A DNA stretch of 64,000 nt, taken from assembly GCA_930367215.1 (NCBI GenBank), contig OV884059.1:242047803-242111802 (forward strand), given 5' to 3'. The notes under the pieces were generated by a model. That model searched no databases. It saw nothing but the letters and a program-made list of their open reading frames with translations, and had not been told where the DNA came from. Positions 1 to 11,035 of the stretch are shown piece after piece (the stretch's first letter is position 1; each line of letters starts with the position of its first letter). Source of the stretch: Pollenia angustigena. Taxonomy: Eukaryota > Arthropoda > Insecta > Diptera > Polleniidae. A program made the position numbers and the translations under genes.

Positions 1-445
1 ATAGCATTGACTTCAAAATTTTTTTTTTTTTTTTAATTTTTCCATAAATGTTGCTAGAATTTTTTTTGCCAAATTGCTGAATCACAAATAAATAGGTTTT
101 TTCAAAATCGTTTGAGTACAATTCAACAAAATTTTATTGAAAAACGATTGTTGACTTTAAAAAAATTTCTGTGATATAAAGATTTGCGTTCTTGTTTAAG
201 AAAATCTAAAAAAATTACTAAATGGATGCAAATTAAAATACGTCGTGTTATTTTAATCGTTCTTAATAAAAACAGAAAAAGTTACCGTAATCCAAAAAAA
301 AAAAAAAATCGAATATTCATATTGGCAGTTAAGAAATGAGATATCATATGTAAATACATTCATTTATATTATGAGTTTGAGTAGTTTATCTGTTGCCAGT
401 TGCATTTTTAAGACGTTAAAAAATGGGTTAAAATTTAATTGCTGA
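1..445. other. AT-rich sequence, no gene seen
   Basis: Poly-T and poly-A runs with no open frame of note. I see no terminal repeat or motif here. Confidence 0.6.
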
Positions 446-449
446 AGTC

Positions 450-597
450 AATCAGTAGGCCAACGAAAATGTTAGCCTTAAAGAAGACTTCGACATCATG
501 CTATGGTGGAAAAACAACTCCACAAGGTATCCACGGTTGTCTTAATAAGAATCAGCGCAGCTTTAGATTAAGATTTCTCTTTAGCTGGAAACATAAA
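450..597 (+). pseudogene. hAT transposase C-terminal fragment, decayed
   Basis: One frame reads EDFDIMLWWKNNSTRYPRLS and a second frame, shifted by one, reads on into DFSLAGNI. Together these match the typical hAT C-terminal dimerisation region: a WW/WK-N-RYP-L block, then the block that normally reads SER-FS-AGNI. In-frame stops upstream and downstream, a frameshift between the two blocks and loss of the usual SER show it is dead. Only about 50 codons remain and no terminal repeats were found around it. The family assignment is by motif only. Confidence 0.6.
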
Positions 598-599
598 AA

Positions 600-1756
600 A
601 GAAACAGAAAAGATCCCAAAATAGTTGATAGCCTCCTTTTTTAATTATTTTTATAAAAAACCTCTTTCGTAAAATAGATTATAATTTATTATAGCTTTAG
701 AAGCATTATTTTAATTTGATAGCAAATATTTATGTTTTAATATAACTTTAACATAAATTTTTAGGTCGTGGCAACACTGCTTGCTTTAAAATAACCATAC
801 AAAGTGTTGAAGTTACTTGTCGATACTTACGATACATGCCTTTACTCATACGCATTCAAAGGATTACCCATAAGCATGCGTGTTTGTTCATACTCATACC
901 GGTCGATATACAAACTTATTCATGCGCATACTTATTGGTAGTCATACCTGCCTGTACTCGTGCTCGGTGGCGTATGCATAGGTTATAAGTATTAAAAATA
1001 TAACTTTTTGGCTTTCTCTGATGTGTACATACATAAACTATATTAAGTTTTTATTTTATATAACATTTTTATTTTAAATTAGTTTGTTAATAATTAATGT
1101 GCATGAATGTAGTCGGTTATATTTTTTTTTGCTTTAAGGGACTTCTGTAATGCCTTGTCCCTGCATTTTTGCAATGCCAAATAAAATTATCAGATATATT
1201 ATTTTGACTCCAAGCAATAACTTTACAAACACCAACCATCTTATAAATTTTCCTTTGCATTCGTATATACACATTTACTTGCTTATTTCGGGGAAGAACA
1301 GACTTCTAATAAAGGATTTTTTTATAGAGTGACACAAGCTATAATCATAATAAAACAAGGATATATATTTTTAATATCAATGAAACGGGATTTATTGGAA
1401 AAAATTTTAGGAAATTTAAACATGATTTTAAGGCGCAAATTTTCAAGAACTTTTCACCAACGCAGCTCCAAATAAAAAAAAGTACATAGGGTAATAGAAA
1501 ATCGAAAAATAAGAAGAAAAAATAAAATGGCAAAATTCTCGGAAACGCATAGTTTCCGAGTTATGGACCTCTGAAGTTTTCATATAAATTTGCGATTTTC
1601 CTCTACATTTCTGAACGTATATGGCCAATCTTGGCATTATTTGAAAGCATTTGAACAGATCTTTCTGGAAATGCAAAATTTATTTGAAACTTTTTAACTC
1701 TTATATCAAAATGTTACGGAAGTGCACTAGGTAATAAAAATATAATCAAATAAACC
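600..1756. other. AT-rich sequence, no gene seen
   Basis: There are no supportable genes. A patch at about 815-980 is richer in CATAC/GCATAC words and less AT-rich than its surroundings; I cannot assign it. Confidence 0.5.
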
Positions 1757-2125
1757 CCAGCTTCTCTAAATAAAGCTTTTCTGCATAGCCGGCCTTCGGC
1801 TGGGCGCAAGGATTTTATCCTCTATGGTATAATAAACACCGGCTTCGCTAAATAAAGCCTCTCCGCATAGCCGGCCTTCGGCCGTGCGCAATGACTTTTT
1901 CCTCTACGGTATAACAAACACCGGCTTCGCTAACTAAAGCTTCTTTGCGTAGCCGGGTCGAGTCGGTATTTTTATACTAAAGAGGAGAAAATCCTGGCAC
2001 TACGCAGAGAAACTTTAGTTAGCGAAGCCGGTGTTTGTTATACCATAGAGGAAAAAGTAAATGCAACCGGCCGAAGGCCGGCTATGCAGAAAAGCCTTAG
2101 TTGGCGAAGCTTGTGTTTGGTTTAT
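1757..2125. repeat. GC-rich tandem and inverted repeat (foldback-like)
   Basis: A unit of about 80 bp contains CCGGCTTCGCTAAATAAAGC, then a GCCGGCCTTCGGC palindrome and TTTTTCCTCTA. It occurs about two and a half times in direct orientation up to about 1957, then once inverted from about 1998. The same kind of GC-rich unit is found in the middle of the complete foldback element at 8485-9662. This is probably a partial copy of that family. Its outer borders were not resolved. Confidence 0.6.
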
Positions 2126-2189
2126 CATATCATGATATCTATCGCGTGATTCTTTAAAGCAAAACTGTATAAATTATTGTATTACATAA

Positions 2190-2400
2190 GTATATTGGGC
2201 TCTTATTTCAGAAATTGGGGTTTTATTTCATATGTAATAAGCCCCCAAAAATTTGGGAATTATTTCATTAATGTTTGGGGCGTTACTTCATTTCGTTGGG
2301 GGATAATTTCATTTTCAAAATTGGGGTTTAATTGCATATGAAATAAGGCCTCCCGCTTTGGGGGGATATATTTTGGGGGGTTATTTCATGCCGCCTGCAA
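2190..2400. repeat. Degenerate GGGG-TTATTTCAT repeat array
   Basis: About six to eight degenerate copies of a short unit of the form TTGGGGNNTTATTTCAT occur here, with some reverse-complement copies (ATGAAATAA). The same units form both arms of the foldback element at 8485-9662. With the preceding GC-rich block this looks like one arm plus the centre of a second, damaged copy. Confidence 0.55.
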
Positions 2401-2593
2401 TGGAATATCTTAAAGTACCTGTTACTTCGGTTCCCTCAGAATAGTACTTATAAATTTTTAAAAAACTGCCATCTAAAATAACGTGCGTATACGTCTCATA
2501 CATTCAATAAAGTGATGAAAGCAACGGACTGTAGCCTTATAAAAAAATAATTAAAGTTTTCCTGCAGAAGTACAAACATTCAGTCGATAGTAA

Positions 2594-2670
2594 TATCGAT
2601 ATATCGATAGTCAAATCTGAACTATCGATAAATATCGATAGTGGAAAATATCGATAGTATCCCAGCACTA
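2594..2670. promoter_or_regulatory. Cluster of five DRE boxes plus a Motif-7-like site
   Basis: TATCGATA occurs five times within 63 bp: 2594-2601, 2602-2609, 2623-2630, 2633-2640 and 2649-2656. CAGCACTA follows at 2663-2670. TATCGATA is the DNA replication-related element bound by DREF, overlapping CGATA sites of BEAF-32. CAGCACTA fits the Drosophila core-promoter Motif 7. In flies this combination marks housekeeping promoters and domain boundaries. No start site or gene is proven here, and the cluster could equally sit in a repeat. Confidence 0.4.
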
Positions 2671-2692
2671 GTACATACTACTGTGAAAATCA

Positions 2693-2861
2693 GGGGTCTA
2701 ATCACCGCATACGATATCGTGCAAAATTGATCGAAATAATTTATTTTGGTATTATGAAACACGATATCGAATGACTCGTAACTCGGCATTACATTTATCG
2801 TGTTTTCATTCGATACGTCAGTGTCTATCGTATGCGAAAAAAATTCGATAGTTTAGACCCC
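2693..2861. mobile_element. Small MITE with GGGGTCTAA ends
   Basis: The left end starts GGGGTCTAA and carries CGCATACGATA at 2706-2716. The right end carries TATCGTATGCG at 2826-2836 and finishes TTAGACCCC. The arms are imperfect inverted repeats. No clear target duplication was found, so the class is unknown. Confidence 0.5.
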
Positions 2862-2869
2862 AGGAAATT

Positions 2870-4215
2870 GAAAAAAACATTTAAAACAAAAATGTCTATA
2901 TAATATTTATAATTCTATACTTCTATACAATCAATGTGCTATTGTTTTGCTCGCAATTTAATTCTTTTTTTTATTTTAAACGAATTTTTCAACAAAAATT
3001 GTTTTCTAAACAAAATTTAAAAATTCCCCCAAAAAAAAAAATAATAATAAACAGATTAGACAGAAAGAAACCTCTCAAAATACAAAAATTTGTGCTTCAA
3101 TGCAGATTTTTTTTTTCAAATTGTTAGAATTTAATTTAAGTTTCGTTTTTGTTTTTTTTTTTTTTTTGCTTCAATTAAAAATGTTTACTTTGAAATAAGA
3201 AAAAACATAAAATAATATAACGAAAAAAAGTTTTTTTTTCGGTTCACATATTTTGATGAATTTTTTCGCTTTTGGTTCAAAAAAAAAAATACTTAAAGTA
3301 ACAAAAAATTTAAAACCCAAATTCCAGACAAACTCAAAAGCCCAATTGAAAAAATAAAAAACTGTGAAAAACAGCAAAAATAAACTTCAGAGGAGCTCAG
3401 CTACAACCAGCAAGTGGCAACCAACAATCGACCGACCCCAAAACAACAACTACACTAACAACAACACCAATACCATCGCAAAAATTCTTTTGAACAAAAC
3501 ACAGAAATAAAGATGAAATTAAAAATAAAAAAATGTTTGCCGCTTTCTCATAATTCGAAATAAAAAATAAATCAATAAATTTCTTATAAACGGTATTTCA
3601 AGAATTTGTGATAATTTTTTGTATAAATTTACAAAAAGAAAAAACTAAAACTTATATTTAGAATGGATATTTTGTTAGCAAAATTAATTAAAAATAAAAA
3701 CTTAAATAGAAGCAAACTTTTAAAATTTATTTTATTAATAACATTTTTTATAATTCACAAAATTTATGATTTATATTTTTTTATACACAATTAATTTGGC
3801 TTGTTTGTATTTTGAATACAACTTAAGAAGACAAGCGGATAAAAAAAAATCCGTTAAATTGAAATTTTGCCCTGATTTTTCTTATAAAACAAAGAAATTA
3901 TACTTGAATGAATCAATAATTTTTATTTTCTTAATTTTAGCGAAATTATTTAATTGCGAATTGGACACATTGTCTTAAAAGTGGCGTTTTGTAAATGCAA
4001 ACTTTATTTCGTAGCTTAAATTAATTATTTAATGATAGAAATCGAAAAATTTAGAGGGTACTGACCACCAAGCAAAAGAGTACTTTTTTCAAAATTTTGG
4101 TACTTTTTCAAGCATATTTTTTTTATGGAAAATAAACTTAAAAATTAAAAACTAAAATACATATTTTTTTTGGCTCATTCGCAAAAAATAAAGCAGTTTG
4201 CCAGTTTAATTTGTT
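2870..4215. other. Low-complexity AT-rich sequence with a CAA-rich tract
   Basis: Mostly poly-A/T. The stretch at about 3388-3480 differs: it is C-rich, contains repeated CAACAA words and resembles the CAA-rich 5' untranslated regions common in flies. It lies about 0.7 kb downstream of the DRE cluster. No open frame follows directly, so an untranslated first exon is only a possibility. Confidence 0.3.
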
Positions 4216-4216
4216 T

Positions 4217-4285
4217 CAGCCGTGCACTTGCCAGTTTATTATCAAAGTAATTTTTGGGAATACAAAATTTGTAATTAACAAGAAC
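4217..4285 (+). repeat. Diverged fragment of the 470-bp array unit
   Basis: The sequence CCGTGCACTTGCCAGTTTAT and the following TTTTTGGGAATACAAAATTT match part of the unit repeated at 36600-41209, with several differences. It shows the unit also exists as a dispersed sequence. Confidence 0.6.
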
Positions 4286-4797
4286 AACAAAATTTTAAAA
4301 TATTTTTGACTTTGTTTTTACTTTCAATGTAATTTGTAAAAAACCGAATTTTTAATAATGTAAAAAAATTTGAAATTTCTAAATAAAATGTACGTACCTA
4401 TCTGTATTTTAAACGCGTCTCTTTAATTGTATTTTTACCCTTTATTGAATTTTTAAATGTGGAGTTCCACAACAAATCGCAATACGGTGGTATCTTGGTT
4501 TAACGAAGTTAGCCGATGCGCTTCATCGAAAGATCGTCTATTTCAGTAATATTTTTTGTTAAATTTTATCATAAATTACATTGGGTGGTTACTGGTATGC
4601 CGCATGGCACATTTTTACATGTGAATTAGTGTAAAGTAATGCTGCCAGTAGCAACAAGTTTACAATTTTTGTTTCAAATGTATTTTTCTTGTAGTTTTGA
4701 GAAATATGGCCCAGGTATAAAAAAGATAATGATTGTATTTAAAAGTTGTTAGATAGGTACTTGTTGGTATTATGTAAGTAAAAATTTTACTAGGTGG

Positions 4798-5063
4798 CAT
4801 ATGAGTAGATGAGCTGCAAAACTCGTTCATTACAAAATTAAAAATACGAGATTACAAATGTTTCTCACAGTTCCTTAACGCTTTATGAGAGGAAATATAC
4901 TGATTGTATCAATACATGTCCTTGGAAAAACATGGAAGATGACATGCATTGATACAGTTTACATATTGCTTCCATAAGGCGCCAAAAGAACTGTTAGAAT
5001 CAATTGCCATCTCGTATTTTTAATTTTGTAACGATCGTGTTTTTAAACTCACCTACTCATATG
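4798..5063. mobile_element. Palindromic MITE with CATATGAGTAG ends
   Basis: Terminal inverted arms of about 55 bp run inward from CATATGAGTAG at 4798 and CTACTCATATG ending at 5063, both containing ATTAAAAATACGAGAT. The centre is a second near-perfect hairpin at about 4902-4970, in which TGTATCAATACATGTC pairs with GACATGCATTGATACA. The target duplication was not resolved. Confidence 0.65.
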
Positions 5064-5344
5064 TACTTTTAATCAATAAGATATTAATAGTTCTTTTGGA
5101 TTTACTTTGGGAATATTTGTTCATTTGTAATTAAATTCATATTAATCTTAAGGAGCTCCCTAATTCAAAAATTTCAACTTAAAAGTTTTTAAATGTATGT
5201 AACACCTGTTCCAAAACATTTTCAAGTAACTTTCCTGAGGCAACTGCAAAAATATATTTGAAAAACGAATAAATTTGGTTTTTTCAAAAATCCAAATGAA
5301 ACTTTTAATAAAGAATTGTAATCTTCGGGTACATTATTTACATT

Positions 5345-5478
5345 GGGTCTTCACCTGACAATTTTTTGTCATACCAAACGTCAAAGTCCATATAAAAAAA
5401 AACTTTTACATTTTTGTCAGCGTTTTTTTTTATGAAGTTTGACGTTTATTATGACAAAAAATTGTCTGGTGAAGACCC
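5345..5478. mobile_element. Near-perfect palindromic MITE, 134 bp
   Basis: The left arm starts GGGTCTTCACCTGACAATTT and the right arm ends with its near-complement finishing GGTGAAGACCC. Both arms continue inward to a TTTGACGTTT box. This would fold into one long hairpin. There is no coding capacity and no convincing target duplication. Confidence 0.65.
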
Positions 5479-5479
5479 T

Positions 5480-5855
5480 ATGTTATGGTCCAGTTTTGAA
5501 AAAAAATATAACCAAACTATTCTTTTTTTAAAGCTTGAAAAGTTCTTTTCAATAAATAAAACTTTAAATTTATATTTAATTAGAAAAATTGCTTTTAAAT
5601 TTTTTTTGAAAAAATTGAATTAAACTGAAAAATTACTAAATGAATAAGAAAGCAAACAAAAAATTATGTGAAATATTTTTTAACGATTGGTTATTTTCCT
5701 AATTCTACACACTTTCAAACCATCTTAACACATGAGTGTTTCTCTTACGAGTTCTTTAAGACATTTTGCTTTTTTTTTATTATTGTTTTTTTTTTAATTT
5801 TGCAAGAATTTTATAGAAATATAAAACATCTTTGGATCTCTCCTAGATGTTACAA
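5480..5855. other. AT-rich sequence, no gene seen
   Basis: The short open frames here have the composition expected of AT-rich noise. No repeat ends were found. Confidence 0.5.
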
Positions 5856-5858
5856 AAA

Positions 5859-6260
5859 ACAAGTAAGAGTGCTATATTCGGCTATGCCGAATCTTATATA
5901 CCCTTCACCATCACTTCGATAAGAACACAAAGTTGTATAAATACCATTCTTTAGATATTGTAGGATATTGCATATTGTTAACCAAGATGCTTGAACCTAA
6001 TTTGGAATCTTTGGCTGTTGCCGTTCTCCAGATATACATACAAAACAAGAACAAGAGATCTATGGGTAAAATTTGAGGCAGTCGTGGATTTTTGCTTAAA
6101 TCTCAGCCATTTGTGAACCAATCAGGCTGAATTTCACTAGCAAACAATTCCACACTTTATGTGACATAAACATATAATAAAAAAGTCACCATCATCACAT
6201 CGTCACACGATCTAAGATCAATATTGTTGAAATTACAAACGGAATGACAAACTTATATAT
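5859..6260 (+). repeat. Dispersed fly repeat with TTCGGC..GCCGAA hairpin head
   Basis: It begins ACAAGTAAGAGTGCTATAT, then a short hairpin around TTCGGCTATGCCGAA, then TTATATACCC. A closely similar head lies at 41839, and related heads lie at about 43934, 49930 and 60784. The body ends near ATTACAAACGGAATGA, as at 42285. It is a common type of dispersed dipteran repeat; I cannot name its class. Confidence 0.55.
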
Positions 6261-6642
6261 TCCCTTTTACCTTATATAAAAAAAAACAATAGTAATCAGG
6301 AAGAAGAAAAAAGTAGATAATAAGAACAAGAAAAGAAACTGGTCAATACGTAGAACAACAATATCAACAATTACCGGGATTTTTAAACCTCCCGCCATCC
6401 CATCAAAACATAGCTCAACATTCATTCACACACACACATTCAACTTTTATTTATCTTTTTTTTTCTTTCATCCACAATTTCCTTTCATTTCCTTGAAGCA
6501 ACATTTTTTTTTATTTTTTTTTTTTTCTAAATGGTTAGAATTGTTTTCTATTTTGGAAAAAAGACAAACGCATTTGTAGAAAATCTCGCAAAAAAGTAGT
6601 TTAGCAACATACGTTTTTATAACGATTAAGGGGAATGGACTT

Positions 6643-6681
6643 GAGATGATGATGATGATGACGACGACGACGACGACGATG
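6643..6681. repeat. GAT/GAC trinucleotide microsatellite
   Basis: A run of GAT units passes into a run of GAC units. It lies in gene-free AT-rich DNA (about 6300-7170) that otherwise holds only poly-T and TTG/TTA simple tracts. Confidence 0.85.
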
Positions 6682-7170
6682 TTAATGATGAACAAAAAAA
6701 TCAACGCTTTTTTTCATAACAACAGCAAATAATTTTTATTTTTTATTATTATTCTTATATTTGTTGTTGTTGTTGCTATTGAGGATGATGTATATATCTA
6801 TGAGGATTTAGAAAATATTGTATCCCAGCAAACAAAAAGCATTTTAATAAAACTAAGGCGAAGGTAGATATTTTTAAATGTATTGAAACTGGTGATTTTT
6901 GCTTCGTTAAAGCAAGATCGGAAAATGCTCACAATATTAGGGAAAGCTAAATTCACTATCTGTTGTCTGGTTTGGCGCAACTAAGACAAATAGCCTCAGT
7001 CTTTTAAAAAAACTTAACCATTTTAAAAATAGGTATGTATGTACATAAATAATTTTTTGATTAGCGTACCACCAGACTTTAAAAAAAAGTTGTACTGCAA
7101 GAGAAGGTATTTTCAAAAAATTGAATATGATCAGTATTGTGGTTATTTTGTTGAACTGTTTATGGTTTTT

Positions 7171-7378
7171 AATCCAAATTTTGATATTTCAATTAGGCTA
7201 AAGTTCAGCAAATTTTACTTTCATTTAATTATTTTTAATATTTAAATATGAAGAAAGGAATTTAACAACATGACAGGTTACCCTCACATGTTTCAATTGC
7301 AGACAGTCTATCTCTTCTCAACAATTTAATGAAAACTAAATTTGAAAAACTTTAGCCTAATTGAAATATCAAAATTTC
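7171..7378. repeat. Inverted repeat around TTTTGATATTTCAATTAGGC
   Basis: TTTTGATATTTCAATTAGGC followed by TAAAGTT at about 7176-7205 is inverted at about 7349-7375, with about 145 bp between. It is possibly a small MITE. No duplication was seen. Confidence 0.5.
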
Positions 7379-7384
7379 GACTCA

Positions 7385-8190
7385 AAATTTAATATGTTCG
7401 GAAAAGATGTTAAGAAAAAAAATAATTTTTTGTCAATTTAAAAAAAAATCACTGGGTTATTTTAACTTAAAAACAGGATGAAAGTCAGTAAGTGTGCGTA
7501 AGATACACACAAATACTTGTATCCATATGTATGTATGTAAATAGTTTAGAATTCATAAAAACCAGATTTTTTATATAAAAACTTTTTACTCTTTTTGATA
7601 TCTTTAATGTTATAACAGTTTGTGGTTAGAGTGTAAAAATTAAACAAAGTGAAATTATTTTGTTTAAAATCAATATACATACATATTTTTTTATATACAA
7701 TTTTCATATACTTTTTGTAATGCAAAAAATCTTTAAAGTCTAGAGTTTAGCTTAGAAGAAAACAAGGGTGTCTTAAAGTTTAGGTGAATTTTGTTTTGTT
7801 ACTTTAATGCATAAGAAGCTTGAATATTAGCAATTACCCAACAAACACGAAGTCAAACCTTATATATGAAATGTCGTTATCATTTGACGTTATGATTTGA
7901 TGTTAACATTTAAAATCAAGTTGACAAGAATTTGAATACATATAGACATTTTACTTGCAATGTTTTAAAAATTTGATATCAAATGTTATTCTCAAATCAA
8001 AAATAAATATGGCAACACTAAAGCGAAAAATAAATGTAAGCATTAAAAAGAAGCGATGAAAATTAAATGTGTTTTGCAATTTAGGAAAAATTATATATTA
8101 CGTGAAGTGAATTCGCCTTTAGAAAACCTTAATTTATTGGGGAAAAAAATATAAATTATTTGTGAGTAAAAAATTGATTAAAAAGTGTAA
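7385..8190. other. AT-rich sequence, no gene seen
   Basis: No gene, terminal repeat or RNA feature was recognised in this stretch. Confidence 0.5.
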
Positions 8191-8191
8191 G

Positions 8192-8442
8192 GGCCCAACC
8201 ATCACATGCATAGCCATGCTTAACCTACTGTCAAAAATTAACAAAAAGTCTCTAAAATATATATTATAAAAAAAATTTGATTCCGTACGGAATGTGCGAT
8301 CAGTTTCTCACTTTGCTTAAGCAAATGACAGTTTCGTAAAACTAAACAAAAAGTTTCCTTAAGTACAATATTGTTTGCCTCATATGATTTACATGTATTC
8401 GCACATTTGCTTAAGCCAACTTAAGCACATTATGGTTGGGCC
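8192..8442. mobile_element. MITE with GGCCCAACCAT ends
   Basis: The left end is GGCCCAACCAT and the right end is ATGGTTGGGCC. Both subterminal regions carry TTAAGC-type words. Flanks are GTAAG and TTAAG; the true duplication is unclear, though a TAA/TTA type would suit a Harbinger relative. Confidence 0.6.
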
Positions 8443-8484
8443 TTAAGAAAGCGAATACAAATAAAACGGAAAAGTGAAGAATAT

Positions 8485-9662
8485 GGCTCCACGAAAAGCC
8501 CCCCAATGAAATAACGCCCAAACGAGAAATGAAATATTCCCCAATTTTTTTTTCATACATTTTTGGGTGTTATTTCATATGAAAAAACTCCCAATTTTTT
8601 TGGGCCGTTTTTTCATTTTTTTTGGGAATTATTTCATTCTTCATTTGGGGTTTTCAAATTATGAAATAATCTCCAATGAAATAACACCCAACAAATTTTT
8701 TAAATTCGGGGCTTGTTTCATAGCGTGTTTAATTTGGGTGTTATTTCATTTTTAATTCGGAGGTTATTTCATTTTTAACACCAAAGTTAAGTATTGAAAT
8801 CTGGCTTCGCATACTAAAGTTTTTCTGCGTGACGGCCTGCGGCCGTGCTTAGGGATTTTTTCCTCCAGTAGGACGCGGCAGGTGGCTTCGCTGAATGAAG
8901 TTTTCCTGCGTGCGTCACAAGAATAAAAAAATGTTTTCCAATGATAACTAAGGATTTTCCCTTTTACAGAATGTTGACACCATGCGTAACACTATTCTGG
9001 AAAAGTATGGCTTTGTCTCTCATTTGTGAAAAAAAATATGGCTATATCTCTCATTTCGCAAAATTTTAAATATGACCTTACCTCTCAATGATTGGGATAA
9101 GACCATAACGGCTTTATCTCCCATTCCATTGAGCAATGAAGCCATTATGGCCTTACCTCCCATGGTTAAAAAGCACCCCCCCGTGTAAAGGCCAAATGTA
9201 GAAGGCAAATTGTCTTCCGAACTGCAAAAATAGAGCAGGGCTACAAGAATCTATGGGCGGGTAAAATAACTACAGCAATATTTTTGAACCGAATATATCC
9301 TTATTATTAAGAAGACGCCTGCGGGCCTCCACACGATTCATTTCAATAATTTTGCGACTTTGCTGTTGGTCCATATTGACTTCATGAAATCCTTGGTGAA
9401 ACTGACTCTTTTATGAATTTTGGGCATAATTTCATTTTTGTTGCTGATGGGGTTAATTTCATTGGGGGTTATTTCATTTTCATCATTGGGTGTTATTTCA
9501 TATGAAATAACATCAAAATATTTTCGTTTTGGGGTTTATTTCATTTATTTTTCGATGTTATTTCATTCACTGCTTTTGGGTGTCATTTCCTATTTTTTGG
9601 GGATTATTTCATTGGGGGCTATTTCCTGGGCGTTATTTCATTGGGGGGCTTTTCGTGGAGCC
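8485..9662. mobile_element. Complete Foldback-like element with 9-bp target duplication
   Basis: The outermost 36 bp at each end (8485-8520 and 9627-9662) are perfect inverted copies beginning GGCTCCACGAAAAGCC. They are flanked by the direct repeat GAAGAATAT at 8476-8484 and 9663-9671. Inside, both arms consist of degenerate tandem units of the type TTGGGGNNTTATTTCAT, roughly 8-11 per arm. A unique centre of about 600 bp contains a GC-rich block like that at 1757-2125 and several copies of TATGGC-TT-TCTCTCATT. Drosophila FB elements share these traits: long terminal inverted repeats built of short subrepeats and 9-bp duplications. No transposase is present, so it would need a helper. Confidence 0.8.
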
Positions 9663-9675
9663 GAAGAATATATAG

Positions 9676-9800
9676 TAGGGTATTCAATTAATCGATGTTT
9701 TGTATTAATCGATTAATCGCGCGTATAATTATTCGAGGTAAAAATTTAATCGAATAATTTTATATTATTCGGTTAATCGAATAATTTTAATTTTGTCTAG
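9676..9800. repeat. hAT-like end with ATTAATCGA subterminal repeats
   Basis: TAGGGTATTCAATTAATCG is followed by several copies of ATCGATTAATCG and TTAATCGAATAATTTT. A TAGGG start with repeated subterminal motifs is usual for hAT ends. It lies just outside the hAT transposase C-terminus at 9943-10290. The opposite terminus was not found. Confidence 0.45.
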
Positions 9801-9942
9801 TTTAGAAGTTTTAAAAATAAGACCAAAAATTATATTTGTTAACATTAAAATGTTATTAAAAAATTAACAACAATTAAACAAAAGGTACCTACTTCATGTA
9901 ACAAAAGAGGAAAACTTTTTTAATTTAAAATAGCACCCAAAT

Positions 9943-10290
9943 TTAGGCTAAAATTCTAAAATAATCTTGTAAAAAGAGTATACAGTTTAAATGTTTATGT
10001 TTTAAACGATTTCTTTCTTTTGTTTTGAGGAAACTTGATTTAGAAAAGATTCTTTCACTTATTATTGACAGTGGAGAGATTGAAATAAGGGCGTTATAAA
10101 GCATATCCAATTTCTCTGTTCTTTTGATTTTTTTTTTTAACAATTTACTTTTAATGGTCTTGTTAAGGTCTGATAGAAGGTTGTTTTCATTCGTCTGAAA
10201 AAAATCATATGCTTCATCTAAATCACTGTGGTAAAAGTCCGTACTTAAAAATAAATTATTCCCAAACTCTTTAGTTTTAGTTTTTGTACT
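9943..10290 (-). pseudogene. hAT transposase, C-terminal domain fragment
   Basis: About 116 codons are open on the minus strand. The last third reads ISPLSIISERIFSKSSFLKT, then KERNRLKHKHLNCILFLQ. This is the hAT dimerisation signature, with SER-x-FS followed by KxRNRL and a hydrophobic LLFL-type tail. The protein ends naturally at the stop at 9943, as hAT transposases do shortly after this motif. The frame is closed upstream of 10290, where the RNase-H core should be, so this is a 5'-truncated copy. It is oriented with its 3' end toward the hAT-like terminus at 9676. Confidence 0.75.
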
Positions 10291-10294
10291 TTAT

Positions 10295-10900
10295 TTTTAA
10301 AAATTGTTACTCGAAGGAAATGTTTCTGAGTTAGGAAACAATAAAAGGATATTTAAAACGTACCGGCTTGTTTTTAAAATAAAAGAAAAAACTAATACAG
10401 TGAAAAAACTAATTTTCGACTTTAAATCATTTTAAATTTGAAATCAAACCTCCGTGTTTATTGGGTAATAGCTTTTAAGACATACACAACCTCTTTATCC
10501 GATAAATATAAGTCGAATTATATTAATACATCACAGTTCTCAACATCGACATATCTGAACTGCAATATAAAATTCAAATTGAACTAAAACCCAATGACAT
10601 ACAGATGCCTAAGTTTTCGAAAGTAATCGAAGCGTAAAAATGGATTTATAGAAATCTCTTCTGAAATTTTGGTATACAAATTTATTTATAGAAACATTAA
10701 TTAAAATTTTTGCTAAACAGAAATTCTTTATAAAAGGAACTTCTCAAAGAATGTGCTATAGTTTAATACAAACATACTTAAAATACCTTAAAACGAACAT
10801 TCGCAAGTTTACAGTGGGAATAATTTTAAAAATTTAAAAAAAATTTCATAAAAATACTTCTTGTACGTTGCCCAAAAAGCAGAATTTAATATAACATATT
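10295..10900. other. AT-rich sequence, no gene seen
   Basis: It may include upstream remnants of the hAT element whose C-terminus lies at 9943-10290, but no readable protein was found. Confidence 0.4.
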
Positions 10901-11035
10901 TAGGCCCGTTTTCACAACTTACCGATAGCTTAAAGGAGACCTTAATCAGCCTTATAAAAAGTGTTCCATTATTAAAACGTTTCTTTCACCTAAAGTGAGC
11001 GATAAAATAAATTAAGGTTCATCCTACTTGGTAGT

